Positions 41,249 through 52,126 are shown, counted from the first letter of the stretch. The stretch is DNA of 64,000 nucleotides from Shewanella sp. MBTL60-007 (GCF_019654915.1 NZ_BPET01000002.1:1-64000), one strand, 5' to 3'. The notes: generated by a model not told the origin, from the letters alone. A program made the numbers and translations.

Positions 41249-41869
41249 TTATGCCTTATTCAGATTATCAAGCTTCATTTGTAATGTTGGACTAGTCATA
41301 GTGCCACCATTTTCTACCGCAGTTTGATAGGCAATCTTTGCCTTCTGAGTTTCACCTTGGCGTACTAAGAAATCACCTTTTAGCTCATCTCTTTGCGCCG
41401 CGGAGGCTGGATCTGTAATTTGTTCAAGTGTCGCAATCGCTGTTGCGTATTGACCTTGCTCAGCCTGTACACGTGCTAAACGCATGGTGGCAATAAGCAC
41501 AATGCTGTCATCAACATTGGTGGCAATCACATTCTTTAATGTGGCTTGTGCTTTATCTAAATCGCCAGTTTCAACCGCTGACTTAGCGACTAGCAATTCA
41601 AGCAGAGACTGGTAGCCCTTTTGACCGTGCTCTTTAGCAAAGTTATCGGCCGCAGCTAACATAGCTGCGTCTGCAGTGTTTTGACTGCTTAAGGCTTGAA
41701 ATGACTCTGAAGCGGCTTCAGCTTGCGCGACTTGGTGGTCAGAATAATAATTCCAACCAAATAATCCACCTAAACCGACAACGGCGCCCACAACTACTGA
41801 AGTGCCGTAATCTTTCCAGAACTGTTTGATAGCATCTACTTGTTGCTCTTCTGTGCTATAGATTTCCAC
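41249..41869 (-). CDS. yfgM: YfgM-family TPR membrane protein
   Basis: 206 residues with a short cytoplasmic N-terminus (MEIYSTEEQQVDAIKQFWKD), one TM helix (about residues 24-42, VVVGAVVGLGGLFGW) and a periplasmic TPR-like domain. The family is an ancillary subunit of SecYEG/PpiD. It lies between hisS and bamB as in E. coli. Confidence 0.9.
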   Translation of the reverse strand: MEIYSTEEQQVDAIKQFWKDYGTSVVVGAVVGLGGLFGWNYYSDHQVAQAEAASESFQALSSQNTADAAMLAAADNFAKEHGQKGYQSLLELLVAKSAVETGDLDKAQATLKNVIATNVDDSIVLIATMRLARVQAEQGQYATAIATLEQITDPASAAQRDELKGDFLVRQGETQKAKIAYQTAVENGGTMTSPTLQMKLDNLNKA

Positions 41870-41883
41870 TTACTCTTCCCCTT

Positions 41884-43158
41884 TTAAATCAGCTCTGCAA
41901 TATATGTCGCCAATGCATCACGGGCAACCAATTCTTGTGCTTTATCTTCGCGAAGGTGTTTCACTGCAACTTGGTTATTGGCAAGTTCATCTTCACCAAT
42001 CACCAATGCAACAGTGGCACCGCTCTTATCGGCTCGCTTCATCTGCTTCTTAAAGTTACCGCCACCACAATGGCTCATCACTTTAGCAGTTGGCAAGCTT
42101 GCTCTTAGCTCTTGTGCAATCTTAATTGCTTCGACTCGGCTGCTATCTCCCATCGCTGTCACGTATACGTCAACAGCAGGACCGATATCTTTGTCCAGCT
42201 CTAGAGTTTGCAGTAGTAATACGATGCGCTCAAGGCCCATAGCAAAACCCACTGCTGGTGTTGGCTTACCGCCTAATTGACCCACAAGACCGTCGTAACG
42301 ACCACCTGCCAATACCGTACCTTGCGAACCAAGGCTAGATGTCACCCACTCAAAAACCGTGCGATTATAATAATCTAAACCGCGCACTAGGCGAGGATTG
42401 ATTGTGTATTGGATGCCGACAGCCTCTAAGAGTTCACATAAATGTGAAAAATGTGAACGAGTGTCTTCACCAAAGTAGTCCATTAACACTGGCGCATCGG
42501 CTAAAAGCGCCTGTACATCGGCATTCTTAGAGTCCAGTACGCGCAATGGATTAGTGTACATGCGGCGCTGACTGTCTTCGTCCAACACCTCTTTATGCTG
42601 CTCTAAGAACGCAATCAAGGCGTCTCGGTATGCTGCGCGCTCTTCCACGTCACCTAAGGTATTTAGCTCTAGGGTCACATGCTCGGTAATACCCAGCTTT
42701 TCCCATAGCTTGGCAGACAGCATTAATACTTCTGCATCGATATCGGCAGTTGGAATGCCGTAAACTTCAACACCAAACTGGTGGAATTGGCGGTAACGGC
42801 CTTTTTGTGGGCGTTCGTGGCGGAACATTGGGCCCATATACCAAAGACGTTGTTCTTGGTTATATAGCAAACCATGCTCGTTACCCGCACGCACAGTTGA
42901 GGCTGTACCTTCTGGACGAAGGGTTAAGCTATCACCATTTCTGTCGTCGAAGGTGTACATCTCTTTTTCTACGATATCAGTCACTTCACCGATAGAACGC
43001 TTGAAAAGATCGGTACTTTCAACGATAGGAGTACGAATTTCGCTATAACCGTATGCACTCACAGTTTCTCTCAATACGGTTTCTAGTTTTTGCCATAAAG
43101 GACTTTGTGTTGGCAGAATGTCGTTCATTCCGCGAATCGCTTGGATCTGTTTTGCCAC
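41884..43158 (-). CDS. hisS: Histidyl-tRNA synthetase
   Basis: 424 residues, class II synthetase. Motif 2 is in [23 protein letters not shown]. The histidine-specific signature is [15 protein letters not shown], motif 3 is GFAMGLERI and the anticodon domain is C-terminal. It charges tRNA-His. It follows ispG by 138 bp, which includes a terminator, so its own promoter probably lies in that gap. It runs into yfgM 14 bp later. Confidence 0.97.
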   Translation of the reverse strand: MAKQIQAIRGMNDILPTQSPLWQKLETVLRETVSAYGYSEIRTPIVESTDLFKRSIGEVTDIVEKEMYTFDDRNGDSLTLRPEGTASTVRAGNEHGLLYNQEQRLWYMGPMFRHERPQKGRYRQFHQFGVEVYGIPTADIDAEVLMLSAKLWEKLGITEHVTLELNTLGDVEERAAYRDALIAFLEQHKEVLDEDSQRRMYTNPLRVLDSKNADVQALLADAPVLMDYFGEDTRSHFSHLCELLEAVGIQYTINPRLVRGLDYYNRTVFEWVTSSLGSQGTVLAGGRYDGLVGQLGGKPTPAVGFAMGLERIVLLLQTLELDKDIGPAVDVYVTAMGDSSRVEAIKIAQELRASLPTAKVMSHCGGGNFKKQMKRADKSGATVALVIGEDELANNQVAVKHLREDKAQELVARDALATYIAELI

Positions 43159-43191
43159 TATTCGACTCGTTAAATTTGCTATATAAAAATT

Positions 43192-43218
43192 AAAAAACGC
43201 CTCGCATTATAGGCGTTT
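43192..43218 (-). terminator. Intrinsic terminator after ispG
   Basis: AAACGCCT (43195-43202) with AGGCGTTT (43211-43218), followed on the minus strand by TTTTTTAATTTTT. It separates pilW-rodZ-ispG from hisS-yfgM-bamB. Confidence 0.82.
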
Positions 43219-43296
43219 CAACACTAAACGTACACTAGGGTGTCGCCACCTAAAAAATCACCGCCTAACCCTCTTGGTTTAACGGTGACTCAGTTA

Positions 43297-44412
43297 TTAC
43301 TTACTAAGATCTTTCGCTTGGATTCGACCAGCAACGATTGACGCTTTAGCGCGGATCTTCGCTTCTAGCGAATCGACGATGTTGGTGTTATCGAAACGCT
43401 CTTTTTGGCGTACACCATCATCATAATAACCACTCATACGGTTACCGCCCGTCAGGCCGATATCGGATACCAGTGCTTCACCTGGGCCATTGACCACACA
43501 GCCAATAATCGATACATCCATAGGGGTAACGATATCTTCGAGACGCTGCTCTAGCTCGTTTACGGTTGCAATCACATCAAATTCTTGGCGCGAGCATGAT
43601 GGGCAAGCGATAAAGTTAATGCCGCGAGAACGAATACGCAACGATTTAAGAATATCAAAACCGACCTTAATCTCTTCAACTGGATCAGCCGCCAGTGAAA
43701 TGCGTAAGGTGTCACCGATACCATCCGCAAGCAACATGCCTAAGCCCACTGCTGATTTCACTGAACCTGCACGCGCGCCGCCCGCCTCAGTAATGCCAAG
43801 ATGAAGTGGCTGCACAATTTGCTTAGCCAGTAAACGGTATGACTCGACTGCCAAGAACACGTCTGACGCTTTCACGCTGACCTTGAATTGATCGAAATTT
43901 AAACGATCTAAAATATCCACGTGACGCATCGCCGACTCTAGCAGAGCTTCTGGTGTCGGCTCTTTATACTTATCCATTAGATCTTTCTCTAATGAACCAC
44001 CATTAACACCGATACGAATTGGGATATTCTTATCACGAGCGCATTCGACTACGCTACGAATACGCTGCTCGTTACCGATATTACCTGGATTAATACGCAA
44101 ACAATCCACGCCGTATTCAGCCACTTTTAGCGCGATACGGTAGTCAAAATGAATATCGGCGACCAAAGGCACGCGAGTCTGCTGTTTAATCAGTTTAAAC
44201 GCCTCTGCAGCGTCCATTGTCGGTACAGAAACACGCACTATGTCGGCACCTACATTCTCTAACGCCTTAATTTGCGCAACGGTCGCCTCAACATCTGTTG
44301 TGCGAGTATTGGTCATCGACTGCACCGCAATTGGGGCACCATCACCAATAGGAACATCACCGACATAGATTCGGCTTGATTTGCGTCTGATAATAGGAGA
44401 TTCGTTATACAT
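43297..44412 (-). CDS. ispG: 4-hydroxy-3-methylbut-2-en-1-yl diphosphate synthase
   Basis: 371 residues. A TIM-barrel N-terminal domain is followed by the [4Fe-4S] domain with cysteines in [10 protein letters not shown] and [12 protein letters not shown], plus the catalytic glutamate in the latter. It makes HMBPP in the MEP isoprenoid pathway. It begins 22 bp after rodZ and belongs to the pilW-rodZ-ispG unit. Confidence 0.96.
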   Translation of the reverse strand: MYNESPIIRRKSSRIYVGDVPIGDGAPIAVQSMTNTRTTDVEATVAQIKALENVGADIVRVSVPTMDAAEAFKLIKQQTRVPLVADIHFDYRIALKVAEYGVDCLRINPGNIGNEQRIRSVVECARDKNIPIRIGVNGGSLEKDLMDKYKEPTPEALLESAMRHVDILDRLNFDQFKVSVKASDVFLAVESYRLLAKQIVQPLHLGITEAGGARAGSVKSAVGLGMLLADGIGDTLRISLAADPVEEIKVGFDILKSLRIRSRGINFIACPSCSRQEFDVIATVNELEQRLEDIVTPMDVSIIGCVVNGPGEALVSDIGLTGGNRMSGYYDDGVRQKERFDNTNIVDSLEAKIRAKASIVAGRIQAKDLSK

Positions 44413-44434
44413 CGTCTTTGTGCTCTGTGATCCG

Positions 44435-45382
44435 TTATTGTGCTGCGCGTGGCAATGTCAATTTTGCCACCTTACCGTGAGGATATTGCTCTAGGCTAAC
44501 GGGCATCCCGTTTAGCTCTATGGTAACAACTTGTGGAGCGCCTAAGGTCACCGCAAACGGTTCTGCTCCACTCAAGTTAATTTCGTTACCCGCTTTTTTG
44601 AGGTCGCTAACTAAGGTCTTGCCCGTTGCGTCGGTGACTTTAATCCAGCAGTCACCACTGAGGCTTAGCTTAAGCGTTGAAGCCGTGATTGCATCTGTGC
44701 TTGATTCAGCTTGTTCGGTTTGCGCTGCCGCAACCGTTTCTGAAGGCTGGCTCATTTGCACTTCTGAAGACTCAGAACCTTGTTGACTGTTTATCTCTGG
44801 GGCTGTTTCATCCGTTGTCTCTGAACTCGGCTCAACCGCTAAGTCAGCGCCTTCAATCAACAGCGCTCCTAGAACGTCCGAACCGGGAGCTTCAGCCGAG
44901 GCTGCAACCTCCTCTGCAGTCGGTTGAGAGTAATCAACCGCAGTCTCCATCGATGACTTTTGGAACCACCACCAGACCATGAGCCCTAGCAACACGAATA
45001 CGATCAGATAGGTCAATGCCATCAATCGACCATCGCGAGCTTGGCGAGTCGTTTTACGAGAAAAACTCTGCATCGACGGTTTATCGTCATTTGCCAACTG
45101 CTTATCTAGGCACTCTTGTACGGTAAATGGATCAGCTTGGACTGCACGGGCATAGTTTTTAACATAGCCACGTACGTATGTTGCTGCGCCTACTTCAGTT
45201 AAATTATCGGCCTCAATCTCTTGCACTATGGTAGGGCGTAAATGCAATTGTGATGCGATAGCCTCTACCGACAGCCCCTTGCTTTCGCGGGCTGCTTTTA
45301 GCAAAACGCCCAGTGTGAGCGTAGGCTCATCCACTAGGCTTTCGTTGTCTAAATTGGGCTCTTGAGTATGTTCTTTTTTCAT
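44435..45382 (-). CDS. rodZ: Cell-shape protein RodZ
   Basis: 315 residues. A cytoplasmic helix-turn-helix of Cro/CI type ([19 protein letters not shown], residues 26-90) is followed by a basic juxtamembrane segment ([12 protein letters not shown]), one TM helix (about 122-140, [16 protein letters not shown]), a Ser/Glu-rich linker and a C-terminal DUF4115 domain ([19 protein letters not shown]). It connects MreB to the wall-synthesis machinery. Its ATG overlaps the pilW stop (TAATG), indicating translational coupling. Confidence 0.93.
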   Translation of the reverse strand: MKKEHTQEPNLDNESLVDEPTLTLGVLLKAARESKGLSVEAIASQLHLRPTIVQEIEADNLTEVGAATYVRGYVKNYARAVQADPFTVQECLDKQLANDDKPSMQSFSRKTTRQARDGRLMALTYLIVFVLLGLMVWWWFQKSSMETAVDYSQPTAEEVAASAEAPGSDVLGALLIEGADLAVEPSSETTDETAPEINSQQGSESSEVQMSQPSETVAAAQTEQAESSTDAITASTLKLSLSGDCWIKVTDATGKTLVSDLKKAGNEINLSGAEPFAVTLGAPQVVTIELNGMPVSLEQYPHGKVAKLTLPRAAQ

Positions 45383-46170
45383 TAATGCATGCTAGCCCGA
45401 TATTCTTTGGCTTGAACAGACTGCGGAAACTTTGCCAGCAGTAAGATACCGAACCGTTTTACCGCTTCTTCGTCTTTCAAACCTTGCTCAATTTTAATCC
45501 CTAGTGCCAAACTGCCTGCAGACTCTGCCGCAACTCTATGGTAACGAGAAAGCTGCTCTCTCGCTTCGGCGAATCGCCCCTGCTCATAATCGATCTCTGT
45601 TAGCTCAATTAATGAGGTGCGTCTCCTAGGATCGTACTTTAGCGCCATCGCAAAATACTTTTGCGCTTTACTGACCTGCCCAGCTTTTCGACTACAAATC
45701 CCTAAGTTTTCATAGGTCGATGCCGAGCGGGTGTATAGGGGTTGTTCAACTGCTTTTAGGAACATCTTTTCTGATTCAGCATATTTGCCCTGCTGACACA
45801 AAAATGCCCCGAAGTTGTTATAAGAATCACCCGTTGCGTCACTGGAATTGATAGCTTCTCTGTACGCTTGCTCTGTTTTGTCTAATTCACCCACAGACTG
45901 GTAATAATAGGCAAAGGCAATATGAACTTCTTCCAAATTAGGCGCAAAAGCCAAGGCGCGATCAAGATTGGCTTTTGCTTGCTCACTATTGCCCTTTTGT
46001 AGATAGGTTAGCCCTAACTGCACACGTTGGCGCGCAGCAGAAACTTTATCAACTTTTCGTTCAGAGACAGGAATATCAGTCCCGGCATAGGTATCTTGGG
46101 TGACGCACCCAGTTGTCATCATAGATGACAGAATTAATACCAGTGGAAACACCACCTTACTCTGATTCAT
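45382..46170 (-). CDS. pilW: Type IV pilus stability lipoprotein PilW/PilF
   Basis: 262 residues from the ATG at 46170; the upstream ATG four codons earlier is less likely because MNQSKVVFPLVLIL makes a proper signal. Lipobox MTTGC lies near residue 22. Five to six TPR repeats follow (RVQLGLTYLQKGNSEQAKA, NFGAFLCQQGKYAESEK). It is the outer-membrane pilotin for the PilQ secretin. It is the first gene of the unit with rodZ and starts about 30 bp after rlmN ends. Confidence 0.9.
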   Translation of the reverse strand: MNQSKVVFPLVLILSSMMTTGCVTQDTYAGTDIPVSERKVDKVSAARQRVQLGLTYLQKGNSEQAKANLDRALAFAPNLEEVHIAFAYYYQSVGELDKTEQAYREAINSSDATGDSYNNFGAFLCQQGKYAESEKMFLKAVEQPLYTRSASTYENLGICSRKAGQVSKAQKYFAMALKYDPRRRTSLIELTEIDYEQGRFAEAREQLSRYHRVAAESAGSLALGIKIEQGLKDEEAVKRFGILLLAKFPQSVQAKEYRASMH

Positions 46171-46202
46171 TGTTACGCCCATCTACCAGTAGATACAAAG
46201 AG

Positions 46203-47324
46203 TTAGTTCATTGTGACTGAAATCTGGCTCTGTTGCATTTGTTTTTTCGCTAAACGTTTAGTTCTATCGCGAATATCGCCTGCTAGCTGACCACAAGCCG
46301 CGTCAATATCATCGCCACGAGTCTTACGCACGATAACGGTAAGGCCATACTCCATCAATACTTTCGAGAATCTATCGATACGAGAGTTAGATGAACGCCC
46401 ATAAGGTGAGCCCGGGTATGGGTTAAACGGAATAAGGTTAACCTTACATGGCGTGTCTTTCATCAACTTAGCAAGCTCATGAGCCTGATCTGTGCTGTCA
46501 TTAATATGATCCAGCATCACGTACTCAAGCGTAACACGGCCGCGGTTAGCATTCGACTTTGCAATATAGCGACGAATTCCGGCTAAGAACTCTTCTAATG
46601 GGTACTTCTTGTTGATCGGTACTAATACGTCACGTAGCTCATCGTTTGGTGCGTGAATACTCACCGCTAGGGCAACATCCAGTGCATCGCCTAACTTATC
46701 TAGCGCTGGCACCACGCCAGAAGTCGATACAGTGACACGGCGCTTAGAAAGGCTGAAACCGAAATCATCGAGCATGATGTCCATCGCAGGAATGACGTTC
46801 TTAAGGTTTAGTAACGGCTCACCCATCCCCATCATCACGACGTTCGTGATTGGGCGCTCACCAGTGTCTTTTACGAAACCGATAAAATCGGCAACACGCC
46901 AAATTTGGCCGACAATTTCGGCAACGGTAAGGTTACGGTTAAAACCTTGCTGCGCTGTTGAGCAGAAAGTACATTCAAGGGCACAACCTACTTGAGAAGA
47001 GACACATAAGGTCGCACGGTCATCTTCAGGAATATAAACCGTTTCAACTTCTTGGCCATCGCCGACGTTGATAGCAAACTTAATGGTGCCATCTGATGAC
47101 TTTTGGTAACTTGAGATAGCAGGCGCTACGATTTCGCATCTTGCGGCAAGTTTTGCACGCAATGCTTTGTTAATGTTCGTCATTTCTTCGAAGTCACTAA
47201 CGCCAAAATGATAAATCCATTTCATCAATTGATCGGCACGGAATGGCTTTTCACCCATCTCGGTAAATAGCGCTCTTAATGCCTTACGATCAAGATCCAA
47301 TAAATTGATCTTCTTTTCACTCAT
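46203..47324 (-). CDS. rlmN: Dual-specificity RNA methyltransferase RlmN
   Basis: 373 residues, radical SAM. The cluster motif is CALECTFC (C-x3-C-x2-C), followed by the GEPLLN SAM loop. The catalytic C-terminal cysteine is in [12 protein letters not shown]. It methylates C2 of adenosine 2503 in 23S rRNA and A37 in some tRNAs. It heads the conserved rlmN-pilW-rodZ-ispG-hisS-yfgM-bamB-der block. Confidence 0.96.
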   Translation of the reverse strand: MSEKKINLLDLDRKALRALFTEMGEKPFRADQLMKWIYHFGVSDFEEMTNINKALRAKLAARCEIVAPAISSYQKSSDGTIKFAINVGDGQEVETVYIPEDDRATLCVSSQVGCALECTFCSTAQQGFNRNLTVAEIVGQIWRVADFIGFVKDTGERPITNVVMMGMGEPLLNLKNVIPAMDIMLDDFGFSLSKRRVTVSTSGVVPALDKLGDALDVALAVSIHAPNDELRDVLVPINKKYPLEEFLAGIRRYIAKSNANRGRVTLEYVMLDHINDSTDQAHELAKLMKDTPCKVNLIPFNPYPGSPYGRSSNSRIDRFSKVLMEYGLTVIVRKTRGDDIDAACGQLAGDIRDRTKRLAKKQMQQSQISVTMN

Positions 47325-47484
47325 TTAGTCTAACCTCAAAAAAACCTAAAACCTGCTTGCGGGCGGCGAATTATACAGATCTTAACAAATATTAGCCAGC
47401 AGGCTATCACCAAAGATCAAAACCTGTGCTAGAATCCGCGCAGACTACTTTTGGTCTGCCATTTGGAGGTGTAATTTCACCTTT

Positions 47485-48555
47485 ATGATAACCCTTATCA
47501 TTATAATATTTGTCGCGATTACAGTCTCTTTTCTTTGTAGTGTGTTTGAAGCCGTTTTGCTTTCAGTCACGCCGAGCTACATAGCCTCATTATCTAAAAC
47601 CAACCCAGGTGCAGCTAACAGGTTAACTAAGCAGAAAGAGAATGTTGAATCTCCACTCGTTTCTATCCTTACGCTAAACACTATCGCACACACCGTTGGT
47701 GCTGCTGTTGCTGGTGCGCAAGCGGCAAAGGTATTTGGCGACGAGATGCTAGGCGTATTTTCTGGTGTTCTTACCTTCTTAATTCTCTTCTTCTCAGAGA
47801 TCATCCCTAAAACTCTAGGTGCAAACTACTGGCGCTCTCTTGCTCCTGCAGTTTCTATCGCATTGGTTTGGATGGAGCGTAGTACGTTACCGCTTATTTG
47901 GATGTCGAAACAGGTTACTCAATTAATGGGTAAAGGTGACGAAGGTCAGTACATTCGCCAAGAGATGAGCGCGATGGCAGAGATTGGTCGTGCATCGGGG
48001 GAGCTTGATGAGCAAGAGTCTAAGATTCTAACTCAGATGCTGTCGGTTAAAGAGATGCCTGTAACGGCTATCATGACACCAAGAACTGTACTCTTTAGAT
48101 TGCCTAACGACTTGACTCAAGATGAGTTTACCCGCCAATTTATGGCGAAGCCTTTTACTCGAATTCCTGTCTATGACGAAGACCCAGATAATATTATTGG
48201 CTACGTTAATAGAAACGATATTTTGTTGGCCGAGCGTACGACACCAAAAGAGTCGATCGCCGTACTGACTAAGAATCTATTAGTTATCCCCGAGACAGCT
48301 AAAATTCTGCCTCTGTTCGAGCTAATGATTAAGCGAAATACCAAAATCGCGATGGTTGTCGATGAATACGGATCTCACGAAGGTATTGTTACCTTAGAAG
48401 ATATTGTTGAATCACTACTTGGCCTTGAGATTGTTGACTCGAACGACCCTGTAACCGACATGCAGCAATTTGCACGTAAGTTATGGAGCCGCCGCATGAA
48501 ACACAAAGGTATCGTGTTGTCTGATGATGGTGATTTCGAAAAAGAGAAAAATTAA
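47485..48555 (+). CDS. CNNM-domain membrane protein with CBS pair
   Basis: 356 residues. Three to four TM segments form a CNNM/DUF21 domain (IFVAITVSFLCSVFEAVLLS; FSGVLTFLILFFSEIIPKTLG; residues 1-150) and are followed by two CBS repeats (MTPRTVLFRLP to TLEDIVESLLGLEI, about 190-330). The C-terminal CorC_HlyC domain of larger relatives is missing, and the protein ends soon after the CBS pair. Members are thought to export Mg2+ or other cations, with CBS domains sensing Mg-ATP. It is divergent from rlmN. Confidence 0.88.
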   Translation: MITLIIIIFVAITVSFLCSVFEAVLLSVTPSYIASLSKTNPGAANRLTKQKENVESPLVSILTLNTIAHTVGAAVAGAQAAKVFGDEMLGVFSGVLTFLILFFSEIIPKTLGANYWRSLAPAVSIALVWMERSTLPLIWMSKQVTQLMGKGDEGQYIRQEMSAMAEIGRASGELDEQESKILTQMLSVKEMPVTAIMTPRTVLFRLPNDLTQDEFTRQFMAKPFTRIPVYDEDPDNIIGYVNRNDILLAERTTPKESIAVLTKNLLVIPETAKILPLFELMIKRNTKIAMVVDEYGSHEGIVTLEDIVESLLGLEIVDSNDPVTDMQQFARKLWSRRMKHKGIVLSDDGDFEKEKN

Positions 48556-48569
48556 ACCAGATCAGAACG

Positions 48570-48595
48570 AAAAAGGGAGCTTAGCTCCCTTTTTT
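48570..48595 (+). terminator. Intrinsic terminator after the CNNM gene
   Basis: AAAAAGGGAGC-TTA-GCTCCCTTTTTT, a perfect stem with T tail, 14 bp after the stop. Confidence 0.92.
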
Positions 48596-48809
48596 AATGC
48601 CTAATACTAATACAATCAATATAACGCTAACAGATTCAGCTCCTCAGAGTTCTGCGCGCAATTCAACTTGAAAAAGAGTCAATTCAAAAAGTAGTTAACT
48701 CCCAAAGAGTTAAATTAAAACTTGTTCATCCTGCCGCTAGCATGCAACATCGGCATGTTAATTTTTGTACTTGCCGTGTTATACTCCTTGTTTGGTCCAG
48801 AGGAATAAG

Positions 48810-50570
48810 ATGACAACGCAACAAACTAAATTAGAGCAGTACAAGTTAAAACTTGCCCACATCAATGACACTCACTCTCACTTCGATGCTAGCCGTATTC
48901 AATTTACGATTGATACCCAGCCAAAAGAGCTGACTCTTTATAGTCACACCGGTGGATATGCCCGTATCGCCTATCAGCTCAAGCAGGCAAGAGCTGCCGC
49001 CAAGGACAATCAACAGAGCTTTCTATTTCTGCATGGCGGAGACAGTTTCCAAGGCACTCTCTATTTCAATGAGTTTAAAGGTAAGGCCAATTCAGACCTG
49101 TTAAATATGCTCCAGCCAGATGCGATGGTACTTGGCAATCACGAGATTGATGCCGGTAGCGAGCCAGTTGTAGACTTTCTGAATGATATCCGTTTTCCGC
49201 TGATGGCGGGCAACATGGATTTGAGCCAAGAATGCCAACAGAAGAAAGTACGTCTTGGTGGTCATCGGAATCTGCTGGACTTCGACCCAGTTTCTCAAAC
49301 GGCCAAAGTACTGTTAAAGCCGCTACAAGACAGACAAGTTGCAATTATCGGCATCACCTTAGATCAGATGAAAGAGATCGCCCGTCCCGATGAAGATACT
49401 CATTTTGTCAGCGCAATCCAAACCACTCGACGCACGGTCACTCAGCTAAAAGCTCAGGGGATCGACCATATTATCGTGTTGAGCCATCTTGGACTGGATC
49501 AAGATAAAGTGCTGGCCGCAGAAGTCGATGGGATCAGCCTTATAGTTGGTGGCCACTCACATACGCTACAAGGCGACTTTAGCGCACTTGGGTTATCGAA
49601 TATGCCCTATGGTGAACGGGTTAACGATACCGCCATTGTGCACGCTGGCAAATATGCCGAGACCTTAGGCATTGCCGACATCCTCTTCGATGGGAAAGGT
49701 AAGGTATTGGAGCTGACAGGGGGTAATTACTTCATGTTAGATCAGCAGTTTATTCTGCAAGCATCTGACGATGTCAGCCCACAAGATTACCAAGATGTGC
49801 GCTTAACGCTCGAGTCTCACCCACTTATTCTATGGGATGGTGAGGACAGCCGCGTTCAGAACCAAATTTTACAGAAATATCGTCCGAGTTTAGATGCACT
49901 CAACAACAAGATATTGGGCTTCGTACCCAAGAGCCTTGTACATACCAGACTCCCAAGCAAAGCCCTGCCTCACGGCAGTGAAATTGCACCTTGGGTGAGC
50001 CGTAGCATGTATCAAGAAACCCGAGAATTAGGTATAGATGTTGACTTTGCACTGCATAACGCTGGCGGAGTCCGCCAATCGTTAGATAAAGGCGAACTTA
50101 GCTTAGCTGAGGTGATAGGTCGGATTCTGCCCTTTGATATTCCTCTGGTGACCTATGAGATCCAGGGCCAGTATCTATTTCAGATGCTTGAATCAGCGAT
50201 TAACGCCGCAACCAATAATAGTGTCATAGGCACTGGCGCCGGCAGTTTTCCTTATACATATGGCTTAAAATACTTCTATGACGGTAGGCAAGCGCTTGGG
50301 CAACGTATCATTAAACTTGAGCTATTACGTGTAGTAGCAGGTAAACCATTATGGCAACGCGTTGATGCAGCCGCCTACTACACAGGGGTATCTTCGTCCT
50401 ATACGACCTCAGGCAAAGAAGGTTACTTTCCCATCTTACAAGCTATTTGGCAGCGAGATGTTGAAGGCTTAACCCTCCCAGGTGCTTTTACTCGCTTTAT
50501 CAGCAAGACGCAAATATTAGATGAAGTGCTTGAGCCCCAGGTTCACTACACTAGCCATCATCAATTGTGA
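48810..50570 (+). CDS. 5'-nucleotidase/metallophosphatase family protein
   Basis: 586 residues from the ATG at 48810, chosen because AGAGGAA lies 6 bases upstream; the longer frame is not supported. The metallophosphatase domain shows LAHINDTHSHFD (metal site), LHGGDSFQG, LGNHEID and VGGHSHT. The C-terminal substrate domain shows HNAGGVRQSLDKGELS and a nucleotide-stacking segment near the end. It is the UshA/5'-nucleotidase architecture, but no signal peptide is present with this start, so it may act in the cytoplasm or leave by another route. Its substrate is probably a nucleotide or nucleotide-sugar. Confidence 0.85.
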   Translation: MTTQQTKLEQYKLKLAHINDTHSHFDASRIQFTIDTQPKELTLYSHTGGYARIAYQLKQARAAAKDNQQSFLFLHGGDSFQGTLYFNEFKGKANSDLLNMLQPDAMVLGNHEIDAGSEPVVDFLNDIRFPLMAGNMDLSQECQQKKVRLGGHRNLLDFDPVSQTAKVLLKPLQDRQVAIIGITLDQMKEIARPDEDTHFVSAIQTTRRTVTQLKAQGIDHIIVLSHLGLDQDKVLAAEVDGISLIVGGHSHTLQGDFSALGLSNMPYGERVNDTAIVHAGKYAETLGIADILFDGKGKVLELTGGNYFMLDQQFILQASDDVSPQDYQDVRLTLESHPLILWDGEDSRVQNQILQKYRPSLDALNNKILGFVPKSLVHTRLPSKALPHGSEIAPWVSRSMYQETRELGIDVDFALHNAGGVRQSLDKGELSLAEVIGRILPFDIPLVTYEIQGQYLFQMLESAINAATNNSVIGTGAGSFPYTYGLKYFYDGRQALGQRIIKLELLRVVAGKPLWQRVDAAAYYTGVSSSYTTSGKEGYFPILQAIWQRDVEGLTLPGAFTRFISKTQILDEVLEPQVHYTSHHQL

Positions 50571-50623
50571 TAGCTAAATCAATTTAAAGGGTAATCGTTA
50601 ACTATGAGTTTTAACGCTTACCC

Positions 50624-51145
50624 TTATATTAACTCTTTAAACATACTGAAGTTAACTAATTGTTGGCCATCACGAGGATGACTATTTTTACACTTAACTT
50701 GAAACGCAAACTGCTCAAAAAAGGGCTTGGCTAAGTATGAAGCTTCAACGGTGAGGCTATTGAGTCTTAACAGCTTAGCGTGCTCCTCAACTGCTCGGTA
50801 CAGCTCACTTGCAACCCCAATTCCAGTGTAATCTGGGTGGGTAAACAAACAATCCACTTCCGCTGTTTTCAAGTCTGCAGCTCTCAAATCATCTGTTATC
50901 GAGCCATCTGCTTTCAAATTGATAAAGCCCACAATGCACAAATCGCACTCGGCAACCCAAGTTTTAGTCCCTGACAAGCGGGTTAACCAGTAATCATTGC
51001 TTCGAAGGTTGGGTGACCATACGGCTCTTTCTGCTTCACTGTAGTGGGAGCTAGCGCCTTGATTGATACTAAGGTGGAACACTTGGGCGAGTTGCCCAAC
51101 ATCACTGCGGGTAAAGGGACGTACAATAAAACGCTTTTTTTCCAT
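50624..51145 (-). CDS. GNAT-family N-acetyltransferase
   Basis: 173 residues from the ATG at 51145, which has AAGGA upstream; the longer frame adds an unlikely 10 residues. The GNAT core has the acetyl-CoA loop in FTHPDYTGIGVASELYRAVEE (motif A), preceded by VDCL. It is clearly a paralogue of the next gene upstream (both share a SxAERAVW/QEKSAW-type segment near residue 40), a likely tandem duplication with about 30 bp between them. Its acceptor is unknown. Confidence 0.85.
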   Translation of the reverse strand: MEKKRFIVRPFTRSDVGQLAQVFHLSINQGASSHYSEAERAVWSPNLRSNDYWLTRLSGTKTWVAECDLCIVGFINLKADGSITDDLRAADLKTAEVDCLFTHPDYTGIGVASELYRAVEEHAKLLRLNSLTVEASYLAKPFFEQFAFQVKCKNSHPRDGQQLVNFSMFKELI

Positions 51146-51175
51146 AGTTAAAATCCTTTTATACAGGCTAGCCAC

Positions 51176-51691
51176 TTACGACTGAGGAACAGCGGCTAAC
51201 GCCTTGCTCATGTAATATCCCATAATCACTATGCCACGTTTTTCTTGATAGCTCCGATGGCGAAGCCTAAAGCCCTGAGACTCAAACAGTGGCTTAGATA
51301 ATTTAGATGCATCGACAAAGAGCTCTGGCAGTGCATTGTTAACTGCCCATTGAGCTAATACCTCATATAGCCGCCCAGCCACTCCTTGTTGCTGGTACTG
51401 AGGATGAACATACAAGCTATCGATATAGCCGCGACTTTTAAAGTGCGTTTCCAAGTTGATAAAACCACAGCAAAAAGCGCGCCCCGACTCTATGCGTTGC
51501 TCGTCTACGACCAACCAGCTTTTTGAGCGTAACAAACGCTTATGCCAGTGATAACTCGATCGCGGCGCATAGGACCAAGCCGACTTTTCCTGCTGCGTAT
51601 AAATGTCATCACTTATCTTGCTGATGGCCATATGTGCCAATACAGATACATCAGGTGCATAACATTTTTGATACGGAATGATTTTTAACAT
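51176..51691 (-). CDS. GNAT-family N-acetyltransferase (paralogue)
   Basis: 171 residues. The acetyl-CoA loop is in HPQYQQQGVAGRLYEVLAQ and preceded by YIDSLYV. The overall pattern matches the downstream neighbour, and the two are probably co-transcribed. Its substrate is unknown. The N-terminus MLKIIPYQKCYAPDV is typical for small GNAT proteins. Confidence 0.85.
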   Translation of the reverse strand: MLKIIPYQKCYAPDVSVLAHMAISKISDDIYTQQEKSAWSYAPRSSYHWHKRLLRSKSWLVVDEQRIESGRAFCCGFINLETHFKSRGYIDSLYVHPQYQQQGVAGRLYEVLAQWAVNNALPELFVDASKLSKPLFESQGFRLRHRSYQEKRGIVIMGYYMSKALAAVPQS

Positions 51692-51741
51692 GGGCGAAAA
51701 CAGAGTGAAAAGGCTATTGTGCGGCAGTTTAGCAAAAAAGA

Positions 51742-51770
51742 AAATGGCGTAGACTCAGTCTACGCCATTT
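51742..51770 (-). terminator. Intrinsic terminator of the NrfJ-like gene
   Basis: AAATGGCGTAGACT pairs with AGTCTACGCCATTT around a single-base centre (51742-51770), followed on the minus strand by TTTTCTTTTTT. Confidence 0.85.
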
Positions 51771-51823
51771 CAAGTTGACTCTCTAAAGCCAAGCTTACTT
51801 AGCTTAAGGTGTCAAAGTAACAA

Positions 51824-52126
51824 TTACTTCTTATCGATGCGACCAACAAACAGTAACTTATCGAAAGTACGGTTTAGGGTTTTGCTGCTAAAGTCGCTCA
51901 TCCACATCTGCTCTTGAACAACAACAGTATCGCCTTTCTTTACTTCAACCTGTGGACCCGCTGCCCAAAAAGTCTTATCGGCTTCTTTGATCTGAACGTA
52001 GGTATAACCGCCGCCATTCATAGTGTCCATGACAGTACCTTCATGCATAACGCCTTGTGCCCATGCGCTTGAGATACCCAGTGCTAGAGTTGCTGCTGCA
52101 GCCAATTTCACTAATTTAGCTATCAT
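51824..52126 (-). CDS. NrfJ-like small periplasmic protein
   Basis: 100 residues with a signal peptide (cleavage after SSAWA). The mature domain reads GTVMDTMNGGGYTYVQIK, then FWAAGP, GDTVVV and FSSKTLNRTFDKLLFVG. I recognise this pattern from NrfJ-related proteins, a small beta-rich domain whose role is not established. The sequence has no haem-binding CxxCH and no cysteines at all. It stands alone with its own terminator. Confidence 0.7.
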   Translation of the reverse strand: MIAKLVKLAAAATLALGISSAWAQGVMHEGTVMDTMNGGGYTYVQIKEADKTFWAAGPQVEVKKGDTVVVQEQMWMSDFSSKTLNRTFDKLLFVGRIDKK

